Source: Chitinivorax sp. B (GTDB taxonomy: Bacteria; Pseudomonadota; Gammaproteobacteria; Burkholderiales; SCOH01). Taken from it: DNA of 64,000 nt. This document shows positions 42,316-53,860 of the stretch, one piece after another. Under the pieces are notes generated by a model, which saw only the letters and a list, made by a program, of their open reading frames with translations, was not told the DNA's origin and did no database searches. Position 1 is the first letter of the stretch. Each line of letters begins with the position of its first letter. Made by a program: the position numbers and the translations under genes. The stretch lies in the NCBI RefSeq assembly GCF_005503445.1, contig NZ_SCOH01000022.1, positions 29,866 to 93,865 on the forward strand. The letters run 5' to 3'.

Positions 42316-44184
42316 ATGCGGCCCGTTTCTTCTGGTCATTTCGATGTTGCGGGCCATGTGCTGACTTACGTGGTCGGACTGCTGTATGTCTTTATGATTT
42401 TGTTGGCTAGTCCGGCAGCAGCAGATATCGTTTTGCGAAACCCAGTGCAGTCTTATCCGCTGAGTCGGCACCTTGGACAGCTTCCTGAAACTGGCTCTCC
42501 GTTATCCATCGAACAGATTATATCGACTGACATGTCAAAGCGTTTTACTCCAGTCAGAGGAGAAAACGTATTGGCCAGTCGAGTGGTCTGGTACCGTTTT
42601 GTGATCAATAATCAGTCTGATACATCGCGTTGGTTGCTGAATCTTCCATTGACAGGCATGGTTGAAGGCTACATACAACGTAATGGCCAAGCGATTGAAC
42701 GTTGGGTGAATGTATCACCGCATTGGTTGTCTGCAGCGAATCTGTTCCGTGTTGAACGTAACATGGCGTTGACGATTCCGGCTAATCATCGAACCACATT
42801 CTATTTGCGGGCTGTGGATACCTATCAGGATGTATCAACCCTGCGTTTGCGTACCTATCAGGCGGGCTTGGATCAAGTTCGATACCATTATTTGTTGATG
42901 GGTTTGTTTTTTGGTGGTCTGCTGGCGATAGCCCTTTATAACTTGTTGATTTATGTTTCGATCCGAGATACCAGCTATTTGCATTTCACATCATATTTGG
43001 CTGGATTGGGAGTCAGTCAGTTGGCGGCCAGTGGAGCGGCAGCTACACTGACTGGTGTCGAGAGCGACCAGTGGGAGCGGGTTGTCGTGCCTGCTTTACT
43101 AGGGTTGGCGATGACCGGCGGAGTGAATTTCATTCGACGTTTTTTGCTTTTGGATGAACGTCAACCATTGCTGGATCAATGGGCAAGAGTTGTATGGTGG
43201 GGCGCTGCGGCACTGGCATTCATTGCAATGACCGGTGAGCATGCCATAACGCTACCAATAAGCCTGGTACTTGGTTTGGCTACAGCTGCCTTGGCGGTGG
43301 TTGCTGCTGTGCATGCTCGATTTCAGATTCCCTATCCTGCACGTTTTTTCCTGATTGCCTGGCTAACGTTGTTGGTTGCCATTGTACTGCATGGGGTACA
43401 GCAAACTGGTTGGTTACCGCGTTCTGTGGCTGTATTGCCAGTGCTGCAGATTGGGTTGGCACTGCAGGGCATCTTACTGTCGTTCGCGTTGGCGCATCGT
43501 TACAAGTGGTTGAGTGAGGATTACAGGCGCAGTAGCCTAGAACAGAATACCTTGTTGGAGATGCGAGTTCAGGAGCGTACTAAAGCACTAGACGACGCTA
43601 TGCGTAAGTTATCCGAGGCCAATCACCAGTTGAAAGCACTGAACTTTACCGATGGCTTGACAGGAGTACGCAATCGAAAATTTTTCGATACACGGGTTCT
43701 GAAGGAATGGTCACGTGCTCGGCGAGGTGCATATAACCTGACCTTGGCAATTCTGGATATTGACCATTTCAAGCGTATCAACGATACCTTGGGTCATCAG
43801 GCAGGGGATCAGGTGTTGAAGGAGGTGGCAGCGATCATCCAGTCCTGTCTGAAACGGCCTTGTGATTTTCTGGCACGCTATGGTGGCGAAGAGTTTGTGA
43901 TGATTCTGCCGTTGACTGAAGCGCATGGTGCTCAGCAATTATGCGAAGTAATTCGGAAGCGGATTGCTGATAAGCAGATTCGTTATCAGCAGCAAGTAAT
44001 TTCCGTCACTATCAGCATTGGCCTGTGTACAGCGGTACCGATGGAGACGCAACGTTACGAGAGCATGTTGCATGCAGCAGATGAGGCACTTTACCGCGCA
44101 AAACGGGCAGGAAGAAATCGAGTAGAAGTTGGTCAGATGGCTGCCACTACAAAAGGTGGGCCAACTACGACAACACGTCGTTGA
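42316..44184 (+). CDS. 7TMR-DISM diguanylate cyclase
   Basis: A 622-residue membrane sensor that should make cyclic di-GMP. It has a signal peptide or first helix ending ILLASPAAA, a periplasmic 7TMR-DISMED2-type domain (about 40-180: RVVWYRFVINNQSDTSRWLLNLP, RVERNMALTIPANHRTTFYLRA), seven hydrophobic helices (about 190-395), a coiled coil (EMRVQERTKALDDAMRKLSEANHQLKALN) and a GGDEF domain (DGLTGVRNRKFFD, LDIDHFKRINDTLGH). GGEEF is at 523-527, with inhibitory RxxD (RPCD) five residues earlier. The start is uncertain: ATG 42316 gives a sensible signal sequence, while GTG 42259 would add 19 residues. Confidence 0.9.
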   Translation: MRPVSSGHFDVAGHVLTYVVGLLYVFMILLASPAAADIVLRNPVQSYPLSRHLGQLPETGSPLSIEQIISTDMSKRFTPVRGENVLASRVVWYRFVINNQSDTSRWLLNLPLTGMVEGYIQRNGQAIERWVNVSPHWLSAANLFRVERNMALTIPANHRTTFYLRAVDTYQDVSTLRLRTYQAGLDQVRYHYLLMGLFFGGLLAIALYNLLIYVSIRDTSYLHFTSYLAGLGVSQLAASGAAATLTGVESDQWERVVVPALLGLAMTGGVNFIRRFLLLDERQPLLDQWARVVWWGAAALAFIAMTGEHAITLPISLVLGLATAALAVVAAVHARFQIPYPARFFLIAWLTLLVAIVLHGVQQTGWLPRSVAVLPVLQIGLALQGILLSFALAHRYKWLSEDYRRSSLEQNTLLEMRVQERTKALDDAMRKLSEANHQLKALNFTDGLTGVRNRKFFDTRVLKEWSRARRGAYNLTLAILDIDHFKRINDTLGHQAGDQVLKEVAAIIQSCLKRPCDFLARYGGEEFVMILPLTEAHGAQQLCEVIRKRIADKQIRYQQQVISVTISIGLCTAVPMETQRYESMLHAADEALYRAKRAGRNRVEVGQMAATTKGGPTTTTRR

Positions 44185-44200
44185 GCGCGTGTGAATAGTA

Positions 44201-44230
44201 AAAAACGCTTGCCTGATGCAAGCGTTTTTT
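44201..44230. terminator. Bidirectional terminator
   Basis: AAAAACGCTTGC, loop CTGAT, GCAAGCGTTTTT between convergent genes; A and T runs make it work both ways. Confidence 0.93.
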
Positions 44231-44247
44231 ATCGGTTACGATTGGGC

Positions 44248-44571
44248 TTAGTAGGTTGCCATGGTTGGGTCAACCTCACGTGCCCAAGCATCGACCCCCC
44301 CTTGAAGATTGATGACCTGATTGAATCCAGAACGTTGCAGGTAGAGGCTGACCTGCATTGAACGCATACCGTGATGACAAATCACTACGGTTTGCACGTC
44401 GTCCTCAATTTCGTTCAAGCGGGTTGGAATCTCATGCATCGGAATGTGAACAGCCCCAGGAATGTGGCAGAGCTTGAATTCCCAGCCTTCGCGTACATCC
44501 AGCAGCACTGGTGCTGGCCGGGTGGAATCAGCCAGCCATTCGGCCAAGGCTTGTGCGGTAATCTGTTGCAT
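44248..44571 (-). CDS. Rhodanese-like sulfurtransferase domain protein
   Basis: A 107-residue single rhodanese domain: VLLDVREGWEFKLCHIPGAVHIPM, then TVVICHHGMRSMQVSLYLQ with catalytic Cys65 in the loop CHHGMRS, and VINLQGGVDAWA. It may carry persulfide sulfur. Located two bases downstream of the Pcm-like gene, an arrangement common in betaproteobacteria. Confidence 0.92.
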   Translation of the reverse strand: MQQITAQALAEWLADSTRPAPVLLDVREGWEFKLCHIPGAVHIPMHEIPTRLNEIEDDVQTVVICHHGMRSMQVSLYLQRSGFNQVINLQGGVDAWAREVDPTMATY

Positions 44572-44573
44572 GA

Positions 44574-45227
44574 TCAGAAAGTGAAGCGCTCAGGTTGTAA
44601 TGCATTGTTCAACGGGGCAACGACTGTTTCGAACAGCTTGGTAGTATTGTATGCGGCACTGCTTGTCCGAGTGACCAAAGTGCCAGACATGACTGGTGCA
44701 TCGCCTAGAATGGCAAACATACGGCCGCCAACCGCCAATTGCTGTTTGAATTCGTCCGGGAGGACAGGCATCGATCCTGTGATCACGATCACATCGTAGG
44801 GAGCATGTTTCGTCCAGCCGCGTGATCCATCACCGGTTTCGATGGTGACGTTGCCCAAGCCGGCTTTCAATAGATTGGATTTGGCTGTGGTTGTTTGCTC
44901 AGCATCCATTTCCACGCTGTATACATGTTGCGCGCGCTTGGCCAGCAATGCGGTCAAGTAGCCGCTACCACTGCCGATTTCCAAGACCTTGTCGGTGGGC
45001 TTAATAGCCAGATCCTGTACTACACGTGCTTCCAGCTTGGGTTGCCACATTTTACAGCCGTTGGGCAGTGGCAGCTCCATGTCAACAAAGGCCAAGTTGT
45101 GCATGGATACCGGCACGAACTCTTCGCGTTTCACTTCGAACAGCAGGCTCAAGATTTCCTGATCCAACACATCCCATGGGCGGATCTGCTGCTCGACCAT
45201 ATTGAAACGCGCTTCTTCCCAATTCAT
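44574..45227 (-). CDS. Protein-L-isoaspartate O-methyltransferase family protein
   Basis: A 217-residue SAM-dependent methyltransferase. It begins MNWEEARFNMVEQQIRPWDV and has VLEIGSGSGYLTALLAK (SAM-binding motif I), VYSVEMDAE (motif II) and GDGSRGWTKHAPYDVIVITGSMP. The family repairs isoaspartyl residues, but this subgroup (MVEQQIRPW start) often lacks some Pcm residues, so the substrate is not certain. It is divergent from thiC. Confidence 0.88.
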   Translation of the reverse strand: MNWEEARFNMVEQQIRPWDVLDQEILSLLFEVKREEFVPVSMHNLAFVDMELPLPNGCKMWQPKLEARVVQDLAIKPTDKVLEIGSGSGYLTALLAKRAQHVYSVEMDAEQTTTAKSNLLKAGLGNVTIETGDGSRGWTKHAPYDVIVITGSMPVLPDEFKQQLAVGGRMFAILGDAPVMSGTLVTRTSSAAYNTTKLFETVVAPLNNALQPERFTF

Positions 45228-45322
45228 TGCTCTTGCTCCAGAAAATGATTGAGCCCTCGGTGGGCACCGGATTTTGTCTAACTTGCAATTATCCCATAAT
45301 TACTTTAGCTTCACACAATTAG

Positions 45323-47443
<2,121 letters not shown>

Positions 47444-47466
47444 ATCGGTAAACTATTACTGATGAC

Positions 47467-47500
47467 ATAAGGGCGACCAGGATTGGTCGCCCTTATCTTT
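47467..47500 (+). terminator. Rho-independent terminator after thiC
   Basis: Perfect 13-bp stem ATAAGGGCGACCA / TGGTCGCCCTTAT with a 4-base loop, then CTTTAT. Confidence 0.92.
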
Positions 47501-47518
47501 ATCACTTTCAGGTTGTCT

Positions 47519-49837
47519 ATGTCCTTTTTGCTCTCCGATTCTAGTGTCCTCGGTGATGTGCTGCAGTCAGCGAATCTCCCTGTTCCCGTATTGATACTGG
47601 ATTCGGTGGCTGTGTCTGCCATCTATGCGCATCGTGGTTATAAAACGGTGTTCGAGAAAGGGCGGGGGCGCGGGCTGGTCTATGACTATGCACAACTGCG
47701 TTTTGACTATGGTGGGCAATTACTGGCATTGAATGATGAGCCTTTATTTGCAGCACCAACAGCGCCAAGGGAACAGGCTTTTGAAAAAGCTGCAAAGGCC
47801 TTATTGGTGGATGTTGGCTTGAAACCGCTGCTGGGTTTTCCGGTAACACCCAAACAGGGCGCCTTGATGGGTGATGCGTTGGGTTTATCTGAAGCAGCAG
47901 CTTGGCCGGATTTCATGTCAAATGTGATACCTGGGCTGATAAAGGCTGGGTGGCAAGTTCGTCATCAACCCTCGTTTCGTCATCATGTTCCAAATGTGTC
48001 TGAATGGCATGCCCAACTAACACCATTGCAACCGGGTTGGTTTTCATTGTCGATGCAGATTGAAGTTGCAGGAATGCGTGTCGACCTGGCACCAATCTTA
48101 GCGGATCTGTTCAGGCGTAAACCGAATTGGCTGGATACCGCGGCACGAAACAAGATACAGGATGAAACGCTGGTCGACTTGAAGCTGCCTGACGGGAGTG
48201 TGGTGAATGCGGCTGCTGGGCGAATCAAACATTTGGCCAGCATGTTGTTCGACTTGTTGGATAGCCAAGGCGGTACCGGATTAGCGGTTTCCGTTTGGGA
48301 TGCCCCGCGTGTTGTCGATGCCCTGAAAGGGTGGCGTGGCAATGGTGAATCTGTGGCCAAAGCAATGGCAGAGCGATTGCGGCTGATAGATGATTCAACT
48401 CAGATCACATCGCCCACAAGCCTATCTCAACCTTTGCGCGAATATCAAGTGGCTGGCCTGCGTTGGTTGCAGTGTCTGCGTGAACAAAATTTACCTGGCA
48501 TTCTTGCAGATGAGATGGGGCTGGGTAAAACCATTCAAACCCTGGCTCACCTGCTGCTGGAAAAGCAAGCAGGGCGCCTGAACCAACCTGCATTGATTGT
48601 TCTGCCAACCTCACTGATCCATAACTGGTGTGCAGAAGCCCAACGTTTTGCGCCTGTGTTACGGGTACTGGTTCTTCATGGCTCGGCCCGTCAGTCGTTG
48701 TTCGAGCAGATCAGCCATTGCGATATGGTGTTAACCACCTATTCGTTGCTGTGGCGTGATATCGATACCCTGGCAAAGCAGGAATTTCACATGCTGGTGC
48801 TGGATGAAGCGCAGACGGTGAAAAATGCCGGTAGTCGAACTGCGGATGCAATCCGACGTATTCACGCACGGCATCGTCTCTGTATTACCGGCACGCCGTT
48901 GGAAAATCACATGGGTGAACTATGGGCATTGTTTGATTTCCTGATGCCACATTTTCTTGGGGACAGCAAGACATTTAACCGACTGTGGCGTACGCCGATT
49001 GAAAAGCGTGGTGACAGTGCGCGACGCAAGTTGTTAGCACAACGTATCAAACCTTTCATTCTGCGTCGTACCAAAGATCAGGTTGTCCAAGACTTGCCAC
49101 CCAAAACAGTAATTGTGCGCCGGGTGGAATTACACGGTAAGCAACGCGACTTGTATGAAACGGTGCGTATTGCCATGGATGACCGGATTCGTGAACAAGT
49201 TGCCTGCAAGGGCTTAGCCCGAAGCCGTATTGTGATTCTGGATGCCATGCTCAAATTGCGACAGGTGTGTTGTGACCCGCGTTTGGTACGGCTTGATGCT
49301 GCCAGACAGGTAACTGAAAGCGTCAAGCTGACCCTGTTAATGCAAATGTTGTCAGATAGGGTCGAAGCTGGACGCCGCATATTGGTATTTTCTCAGTTCA
49401 CGACCATGTTGGGTCTGATTGAGTCTGCATTGCAAGCAGCCCAGCTGAGCCATGTTGTATTGACAGGGAATACGGTTGATCGTGAAACACCTGTTCATCG
49501 CTTTCAGACTGGTGATGTGCCAATTTTTTTGATTAGCCTGAAAGCCGGGGGTGTGGGCCTGAACCTGACTGCAGCCGATACCGTGATTCACTTCGACCCA
49601 TGGTGGAATCCGGCAGTGGAAAATCAGGCCACGGATCGGGCGCATCGTATCGGTCAGGACAAGCCAGTGTTTGTCTATAAGCTGATTGTTGAAGGCAGTA
49701 TTGAAGACAAGATATTGACCTTGCAGGAAAAGAAGGCTGATCTGATTGCGGGAATCTTGTCGGATGCAGACACGGCAAGTGCAAAGTTCTCGGATGAGGA
49801 CATTGCGGCGTTGCTGGCCCCCTTGCCTACGCGGTAA
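47519..49837 (+). CDS. SNF2-family helicase/ATPase
   Basis: A 772-residue protein. Residues 1 to about 300 are an uncharacterised N-terminal domain. The SNF2 core starts at about 307 (PLREYQVAGLRWLQCLRE), with Walker A ADEMGLGKT at 330-338, DEAQ at 429-432, ITGTPLENHMGELWALFDFL, and the second RecA domain RRILVFSQFTTMLGLIE, ISLKAGGVGLNLTAADTVIHFDPWWNPAVENQATDRAHRIGQ. This is the bacterial RapA/HepA-like SNF2 group that lacks chromatin but moves on DNA or acts on RNA polymerase complexes. No SWIM zinc motif (CxCx) is visible. Exact role unknown. Confidence 0.92.
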   Translation: MSFLLSDSSVLGDVLQSANLPVPVLILDSVAVSAIYAHRGYKTVFEKGRGRGLVYDYAQLRFDYGGQLLALNDEPLFAAPTAPREQAFEKAAKALLVDVGLKPLLGFPVTPKQGALMGDALGLSEAAAWPDFMSNVIPGLIKAGWQVRHQPSFRHHVPNVSEWHAQLTPLQPGWFSLSMQIEVAGMRVDLAPILADLFRRKPNWLDTAARNKIQDETLVDLKLPDGSVVNAAAGRIKHLASMLFDLLDSQGGTGLAVSVWDAPRVVDALKGWRGNGESVAKAMAERLRLIDDSTQITSPTSLSQPLREYQVAGLRWLQCLREQNLPGILADEMGLGKTIQTLAHLLLEKQAGRLNQPALIVLPTSLIHNWCAEAQRFAPVLRVLVLHGSARQSLFEQISHCDMVLTTYSLLWRDIDTLAKQEFHMLVLDEAQTVKNAGSRTADAIRRIHARHRLCITGTPLENHMGELWALFDFLMPHFLGDSKTFNRLWRTPIEKRGDSARRKLLAQRIKPFILRRTKDQVVQDLPPKTVIVRRVELHGKQRDLYETVRIAMDDRIREQVACKGLARSRIVILDAMLKLRQVCCDPRLVRLDAARQVTESVKLTLLMQMLSDRVEAGRRILVFSQFTTMLGLIESALQAAQLSHVVLTGNTVDRETPVHRFQTGDVPIFLISLKAGGVGLNLTAADTVIHFDPWWNPAVENQATDRAHRIGQDKPVFVYKLIVEGSIEDKILTLQEKKADLIAGILSDADTASAKFSDEDIAALLAPLPTR

Positions 49838-49936
49838 CAAGATACCAACCGATAACGGGGCAAATTTCGGTAAAATACTGTTTTTTCTGTGGGTTGGCTT
49901 GGCCAACCCAATTTTGCCGAATACCGAGAGATCCGC

Positions 49937-51916
49937 ATGAGCCTGTTGCCCCATCAGCTAGAACTATTATCCCCCGCCAAGACGGTTGAGATTGGACGGG
50001 AAGCAATTCTGCATGGGGCCGATGCGGTCTATATCGGTGGGCCTTCGTTCGGGGCGCGCCACAATGCCTGTAATGAGGTGAGCGACATTGCCGACTTGGT
50101 ATCGTTTGCTCACCGTTTTCATGCCCGAATCTTTGTTGCCCTGAATACCATTCTGCACGACAACGAGTTGGAGCCTGCACGCAAGCTGATCCATCAGCTG
50201 TACGACGCGGGTGTCGATGCATTGATCGTGCAGGACATGGGCGTGTTGGAGCTGGATATCCCACCGATCCAATTGCACGCGTCGACCCAATGTGACATCC
50301 GTAGCGTCGCCAAGGCGAAGTTCATGGCTGATGCAGGGTTCTCGCAGATCGTATTGGCGCGAGAATTGACCATTCAGCAAATCCGTGCCATCCATGAAGC
50401 GGTGGAAGATAGCGCGACGATTGAGCACTTCATCCATGGTGCATTATGCGTGGCGTATTCCGGGCAGTGTTATATCAGCCATGCCCAGACCGGCCGCAGC
50501 GCCAATCGTGGTGATTGTTCCCAGGCCTGTCGGCTGCCCTATACCCTGACTGATGTGCAGGGCCGCGTGGTTGCATTTGAAAAGCATCTGTTGTCAATGA
50601 AGGACAATGATCAGAGTGCAAATATGGAGGCCCTGATCGATGCTGGTGTACGGTCGTTCAAGATTGAAGGCCGCTACAAGGAAATGGGCTATGTGAAGAA
50701 CATCACAGCGCATTATCGCTTGTTGTTGGATGAAATCCTGAACCGTCGACCGGAATTGGCGACGGCCTCCAGCGGTCGTAGCGAGATCCTGTTTACACCT
50801 AATCCAGATAAAAGCTTCCACCGGGGGCATACGGATTATTTTGCCAATGGTCGGCTTGACAATATTGGCGCATTTGATTCACCCACCTTTATTGGAGTAG
50901 GGCTGGGTACGGTAACCAAGTTGGGGCCAGATTGGTTCGACCTAGAAGCAAATGAGCCAATGGCCAACGGTGATGGGTTGAACTTTATGCGCAAGCGTGA
51001 GGTGATTGGTCTGCAAGCCAATGTGGCCAAGAAAATGGGTGCAGGTGAAAACGGCGACATCTGGCGTGTATTTCCCAACGAGCCGATGAACAATCTTCAG
51101 GGCTTGAAAGTAGGGACGGAAGTTAGCCGTAACCGTGATCACGGTTGGGAACAAGCACTGCTCAAGAAATCGGCTGAGCGCAAAATTGATGTGTGGATGC
51201 AACTGGATGAAACCAAAAAAGGTTTGGCGCTGACGTTAACAGATGCTGATGGCTGTACTGCAACCGCTGCAGCAGTCTTGACTTTGGAGCCTGCACAACA
51301 AGCAGAACGTGCTGAAGCCGCTTTGAAGGAAGGCTTGGGTAAGCTGGGCAATACAATTTTCCAGGCCCATGAGATTCGTTTGAATCTCAGCCAACCCTGG
51401 TTTGTACCTGCCGGAACACTCAATCAGTTACGTCGTGATGCGGTTGTCCAGCTGGAGGCGGTTCGTCAGCAAGCGTGGCAACGGCCACTGCGTAAGGAAG
51501 TGCAAGCACCCTTGCCAGCTTATCCGGAGGAGTCGCTGACATACCTGGCCAATGTCTACAATGAAAAGGCCCGGACATTTTACGCCAAGCATGGTGTGAA
51601 GCTGATTGATGCAGCTTACGAATCACATGAAGAGGCCGATGATGTCAGCTTAATGATTACCAAACATTGCCTTCGGTTCTCATTCAATCTGTGTCCTAAA
51701 CAGGCCAAGGGTGTGAAGGGGGTACAGGGTCAGGTGAAGGCGGAGCCGATGACGTTGATCAATGGTAACGAACGCCTGACACTACGGTTTGATTGCAAAC
51801 CCTGTGAGATGCATGTGGTTGGCAAGATGAAAAAGCACATTCTGAATTCTCCCCCACCATCCTCTATTCCGGCAGTCCCGATGACATTTTATCGTAAGCG
51901 GCCCACAGCAACTTAA
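49937..51916 (+). CDS. rlhA: U32-family protein, RlhA-type 23S rRNA C2501 hydroxylase
   Basis: A 659-residue U32 protein. It starts LELLSPAKTVEIGREAILHGADAVYIGGPSFGAR and has VALNTILHDNEL, IQLHASTQCDI, VLARELTIQQI, FIHGALCVAYSGQCYIS, RSANRGDCSQACRLPY, and FKIEGRYKEMGYV. The Cys-rich block and the DUF3656-type C-terminal region, ending with LRFSFNLCPKQ and RFDCKPCEMHV, match RlhA (YdcP), which installs 5-hydroxycytidine in 23S rRNA. Cysteines likely bind an iron-sulfur cluster. ATG 49937 is chosen over 49889 because it begins the conserved part and has CGAGAG upstream. Confidence 0.87.
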   Translation: MSLLPHQLELLSPAKTVEIGREAILHGADAVYIGGPSFGARHNACNEVSDIADLVSFAHRFHARIFVALNTILHDNELEPARKLIHQLYDAGVDALIVQDMGVLELDIPPIQLHASTQCDIRSVAKAKFMADAGFSQIVLARELTIQQIRAIHEAVEDSATIEHFIHGALCVAYSGQCYISHAQTGRSANRGDCSQACRLPYTLTDVQGRVVAFEKHLLSMKDNDQSANMEALIDAGVRSFKIEGRYKEMGYVKNITAHYRLLLDEILNRRPELATASSGRSEILFTPNPDKSFHRGHTDYFANGRLDNIGAFDSPTFIGVGLGTVTKLGPDWFDLEANEPMANGDGLNFMRKREVIGLQANVAKKMGAGENGDIWRVFPNEPMNNLQGLKVGTEVSRNRDHGWEQALLKKSAERKIDVWMQLDETKKGLALTLTDADGCTATAAAVLTLEPAQQAERAEAALKEGLGKLGNTIFQAHEIRLNLSQPWFVPAGTLNQLRRDAVVQLEAVRQQAWQRPLRKEVQAPLPAYPEESLTYLANVYNEKARTFYAKHGVKLIDAAYESHEEADDVSLMITKHCLRFSFNLCPKQAKGVKGVQGQVKAEPMTLINGNERLTLRFDCKPCEMHVVGKMKKHILNSPPPSSIPAVPMTFYRKRPTAT

Positions 51917-51932
51917 ATGTTGAGCTTGTGAG

Positions 51933-51948
51933 TGTTTCACGTGAAACC
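51933..51948. other. parS-like ParB binding site
   Basis: TGTTTCACGTGAAACC differs from TGTTTCACGTGAAACA only at the last base. It lies between two genes, 17 bases after rlhA. It is 12 kb to the right of the oriC-like region; the first site is 39 kb to its left. Confidence 0.78.
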
Positions 51949-51989
51949 TCATCTGCAGGAATCAGATTGGTAACAAAATCGGAGTCAAG

Positions 51990-52427
51990 GTGACCCTTGA
52001 ACAGATACTTGAACAGAGCCACGCTTGGGCTGAACTGAATGGTTGGCAATGGGCATTCCTGGCGTTTTTGCTGTTGCTTGCCATGCCCTTGCCTGAGAGA
52101 CGTTGGAAAGGAACCAGAAAGCTAGCGATTGGGCTGGTGATTTTGGGTTGTACCAGTTCAATCTGGCCGGATCTGATCGGTGTATTGATATTGGTCCAGC
52201 GCTGGCTTGATGTGATATTCCTGGTGGGTTGCGCACTAGTCGTATTCCTTGCGTGGCAAACCATTAAACAGCCCGAACCGGACTCACAACGTAGGACGTT
52301 GCCTATGGTCAAGCCAGAGAAGCCGGATATGTCGGTCAATGCTGAAACGGCCAGAGCCGAGGCAGTAAGTGATGCTATGAACCGGCCGGATGCAGAAGAC
52401 GGCAGTGACAAGTACACCCGAGAATGA
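51990..52427 (+). CDS. Small membrane protein (unknown)
   Basis: A 145-residue protein beginning at GTG (GGAG at 51981). It has three hydrophobic segments: GWQWAFLAFLLLLAMPL, LAIGLVILGCTSSIWPDLIGVLILV and WLDVIFLVGCALVVFLAW, and a hydrophilic, acidic C-terminal tail. I recognise no family. It overlaps the following gene by ATGA, so the products may act together. Confidence 0.65.
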   Translation: MTLEQILEQSHAWAELNGWQWAFLAFLLLLAMPLPERRWKGTRKLAIGLVILGCTSSIWPDLIGVLILVQRWLDVIFLVGCALVVFLAWQTIKQPEPDSQRRTLPMVKPEKPDMSVNAETARAEAVSDAMNRPDAEDGSDKYTRE

Positions 52428-53788
52428 TCGACACCGAACTATATAGATTAGATCGTTTTCCTGTTCTCAGTGAAGTGGGCAGGGCCATGTTGGCTAGGCT
52501 GCGTTTTCACACACATGCACCGATTTATCGAAATTACAGCGGACATCGATTGCTCCCGGAAGAACTGCCAGGACTGCATCAACATTCCTTGAAGGTGGCC
52601 AAGGCCATTATTCCATTCTGTGAGGAAGAAGCTGATTGGTTGCTGGCCTGGCTTGCAAAGGTGCTACGAACAGTACCGGCGTATCGCAAGTATGATGTGG
52701 TAGATCCAGCGATATTGAACTCGATTCCTACCATTTCACGGCAGGATTTGAGTGAGTGTATTACGCAATATGTGCCAGATGACCAACCTTTGGCTCGGCT
52801 GATTTGTTTCACCACCAGCGGTACTTCCGGACACCCTCTCCGTGTACCTTCTCACCCAGTCGTCACAGCTCGTTACCTGGCTTACCATCAACGGGCCTTG
52901 CACCGTATTGGCGTGTCCCTACAGGCGGGGGCCGGTCAGGTAGGCGTGGTGCTGGCGGGCTATCAGCAGCGTTGTTTTACCTATGTGTCGGTGAATCCAT
53001 TGATGCAAGAGTGTGGCCTGACAAAAATCAATTTATGGCCGGATGAGTGGCATGAGCCCTCACATCGCAAAACCTATCTGGATGATTTGGCGCCCGAGTT
53101 GGTCACGGGTGACCCGATATCATTGTCCGAGTTGGCAAGATTAGGGCTGACGCATGCACCGAAAGCTGTGCTGTCGACTTCCATGACGTTGTTACCTGGA
53201 ATGCGGGTGGCGTTGGAAAGCGCATTGCGCGCACCTGTGCTGGATATCTATTCAATGAACGAGGTGGGTCCGATTGCAGTATTCGATCCGGCGCTGAATG
53301 GGCATGTGCTGTTGCAGCCTGAGCTGTTAGTGGAAATTCTGGATAAAGAGGGGCGACATTGTGCTGCTGGTGAGATTGGAGAGATTACAGTGACGGGGGG
53401 ATTCAACCCTTATTTGCCGTTATTACGTTATCGTACAGGTGACTATGCTGCGCTGGACCAAGTGGATGGCATTCCTGTTTTACGTGATTTGCAAGGGCGT
53501 CCCCCGGTACGTTTTCGTCACCCTGATGGGCATTGGTTGAACAACATTGAAGTAACGCACGCATTGAAAGCCTGTCGGTTGCGGCAGTATGCATTACATC
53601 AAACAGCGGACGGTGCTTTGCAACTACGTATTCGCATGCCCGCAGATGACCCGCAACCCCCACTGGAGGCATTGCGACAGTTGTTTGGGGTGTCGGCACA
53701 GATTTCCATCTGGCCATTACTAGCGGCAGACAAAGTTGTGCAATATACCAGCGATTTGCCGGGCCATGACGGTCGCAACTGCAATTGA
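52424..53788 (+). CDS. PaaK-like AMP-binding adenylate-forming enzyme
   Basis: A 454-residue protein of the phenylacetate-CoA ligase type. LICFTTSGTSGHPLRVPSHP is the P-loop for AMP/phosphate, IYSMNEVGPIAVFDPALNGH the adenine/Mg motif region, and YRTGDYAAL the hinge Asp, followed by a short C-terminal domain (LRDLQGRPPVRFRHPDGHWLNN). It should activate a carboxylic acid as acyl-AMP; the acid and the acceptor are unknown. It is shorter at the C-terminus than some ligases, so a CoA role is uncertain. It overlaps the membrane protein gene. Confidence 0.78.
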   Translation: MIDTELYRLDRFPVLSEVGRAMLARLRFHTHAPIYRNYSGHRLLPEELPGLHQHSLKVAKAIIPFCEEEADWLLAWLAKVLRTVPAYRKYDVVDPAILNSIPTISRQDLSECITQYVPDDQPLARLICFTTSGTSGHPLRVPSHPVVTARYLAYHQRALHRIGVSLQAGAGQVGVVLAGYQQRCFTYVSVNPLMQECGLTKINLWPDEWHEPSHRKTYLDDLAPELVTGDPISLSELARLGLTHAPKAVLSTSMTLLPGMRVALESALRAPVLDIYSMNEVGPIAVFDPALNGHVLLQPELLVEILDKEGRHCAAGEIGEITVTGGFNPYLPLLRYRTGDYAALDQVDGIPVLRDLQGRPPVRFRHPDGHWLNNIEVTHALKACRLRQYALHQTADGALQLRIRMPADDPQPPLEALRQLFGVSAQISIWPLLAADKVVQYTSDLPGHDGRNCN

Positions 53789-53860
53789 GTATTTAAAGCC
53801 CAGCCCATGAAAATGGGGCTAAGCACTGGCGAATCAAATGAAATAAGGAAGTGGATCAAG

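Noticed and set aside
44371..44799. Plus-strand frame of 142 codons across rhodanese and Pcm genes
   Set aside because: Antisense to two well-supported genes; no recognisable domain.
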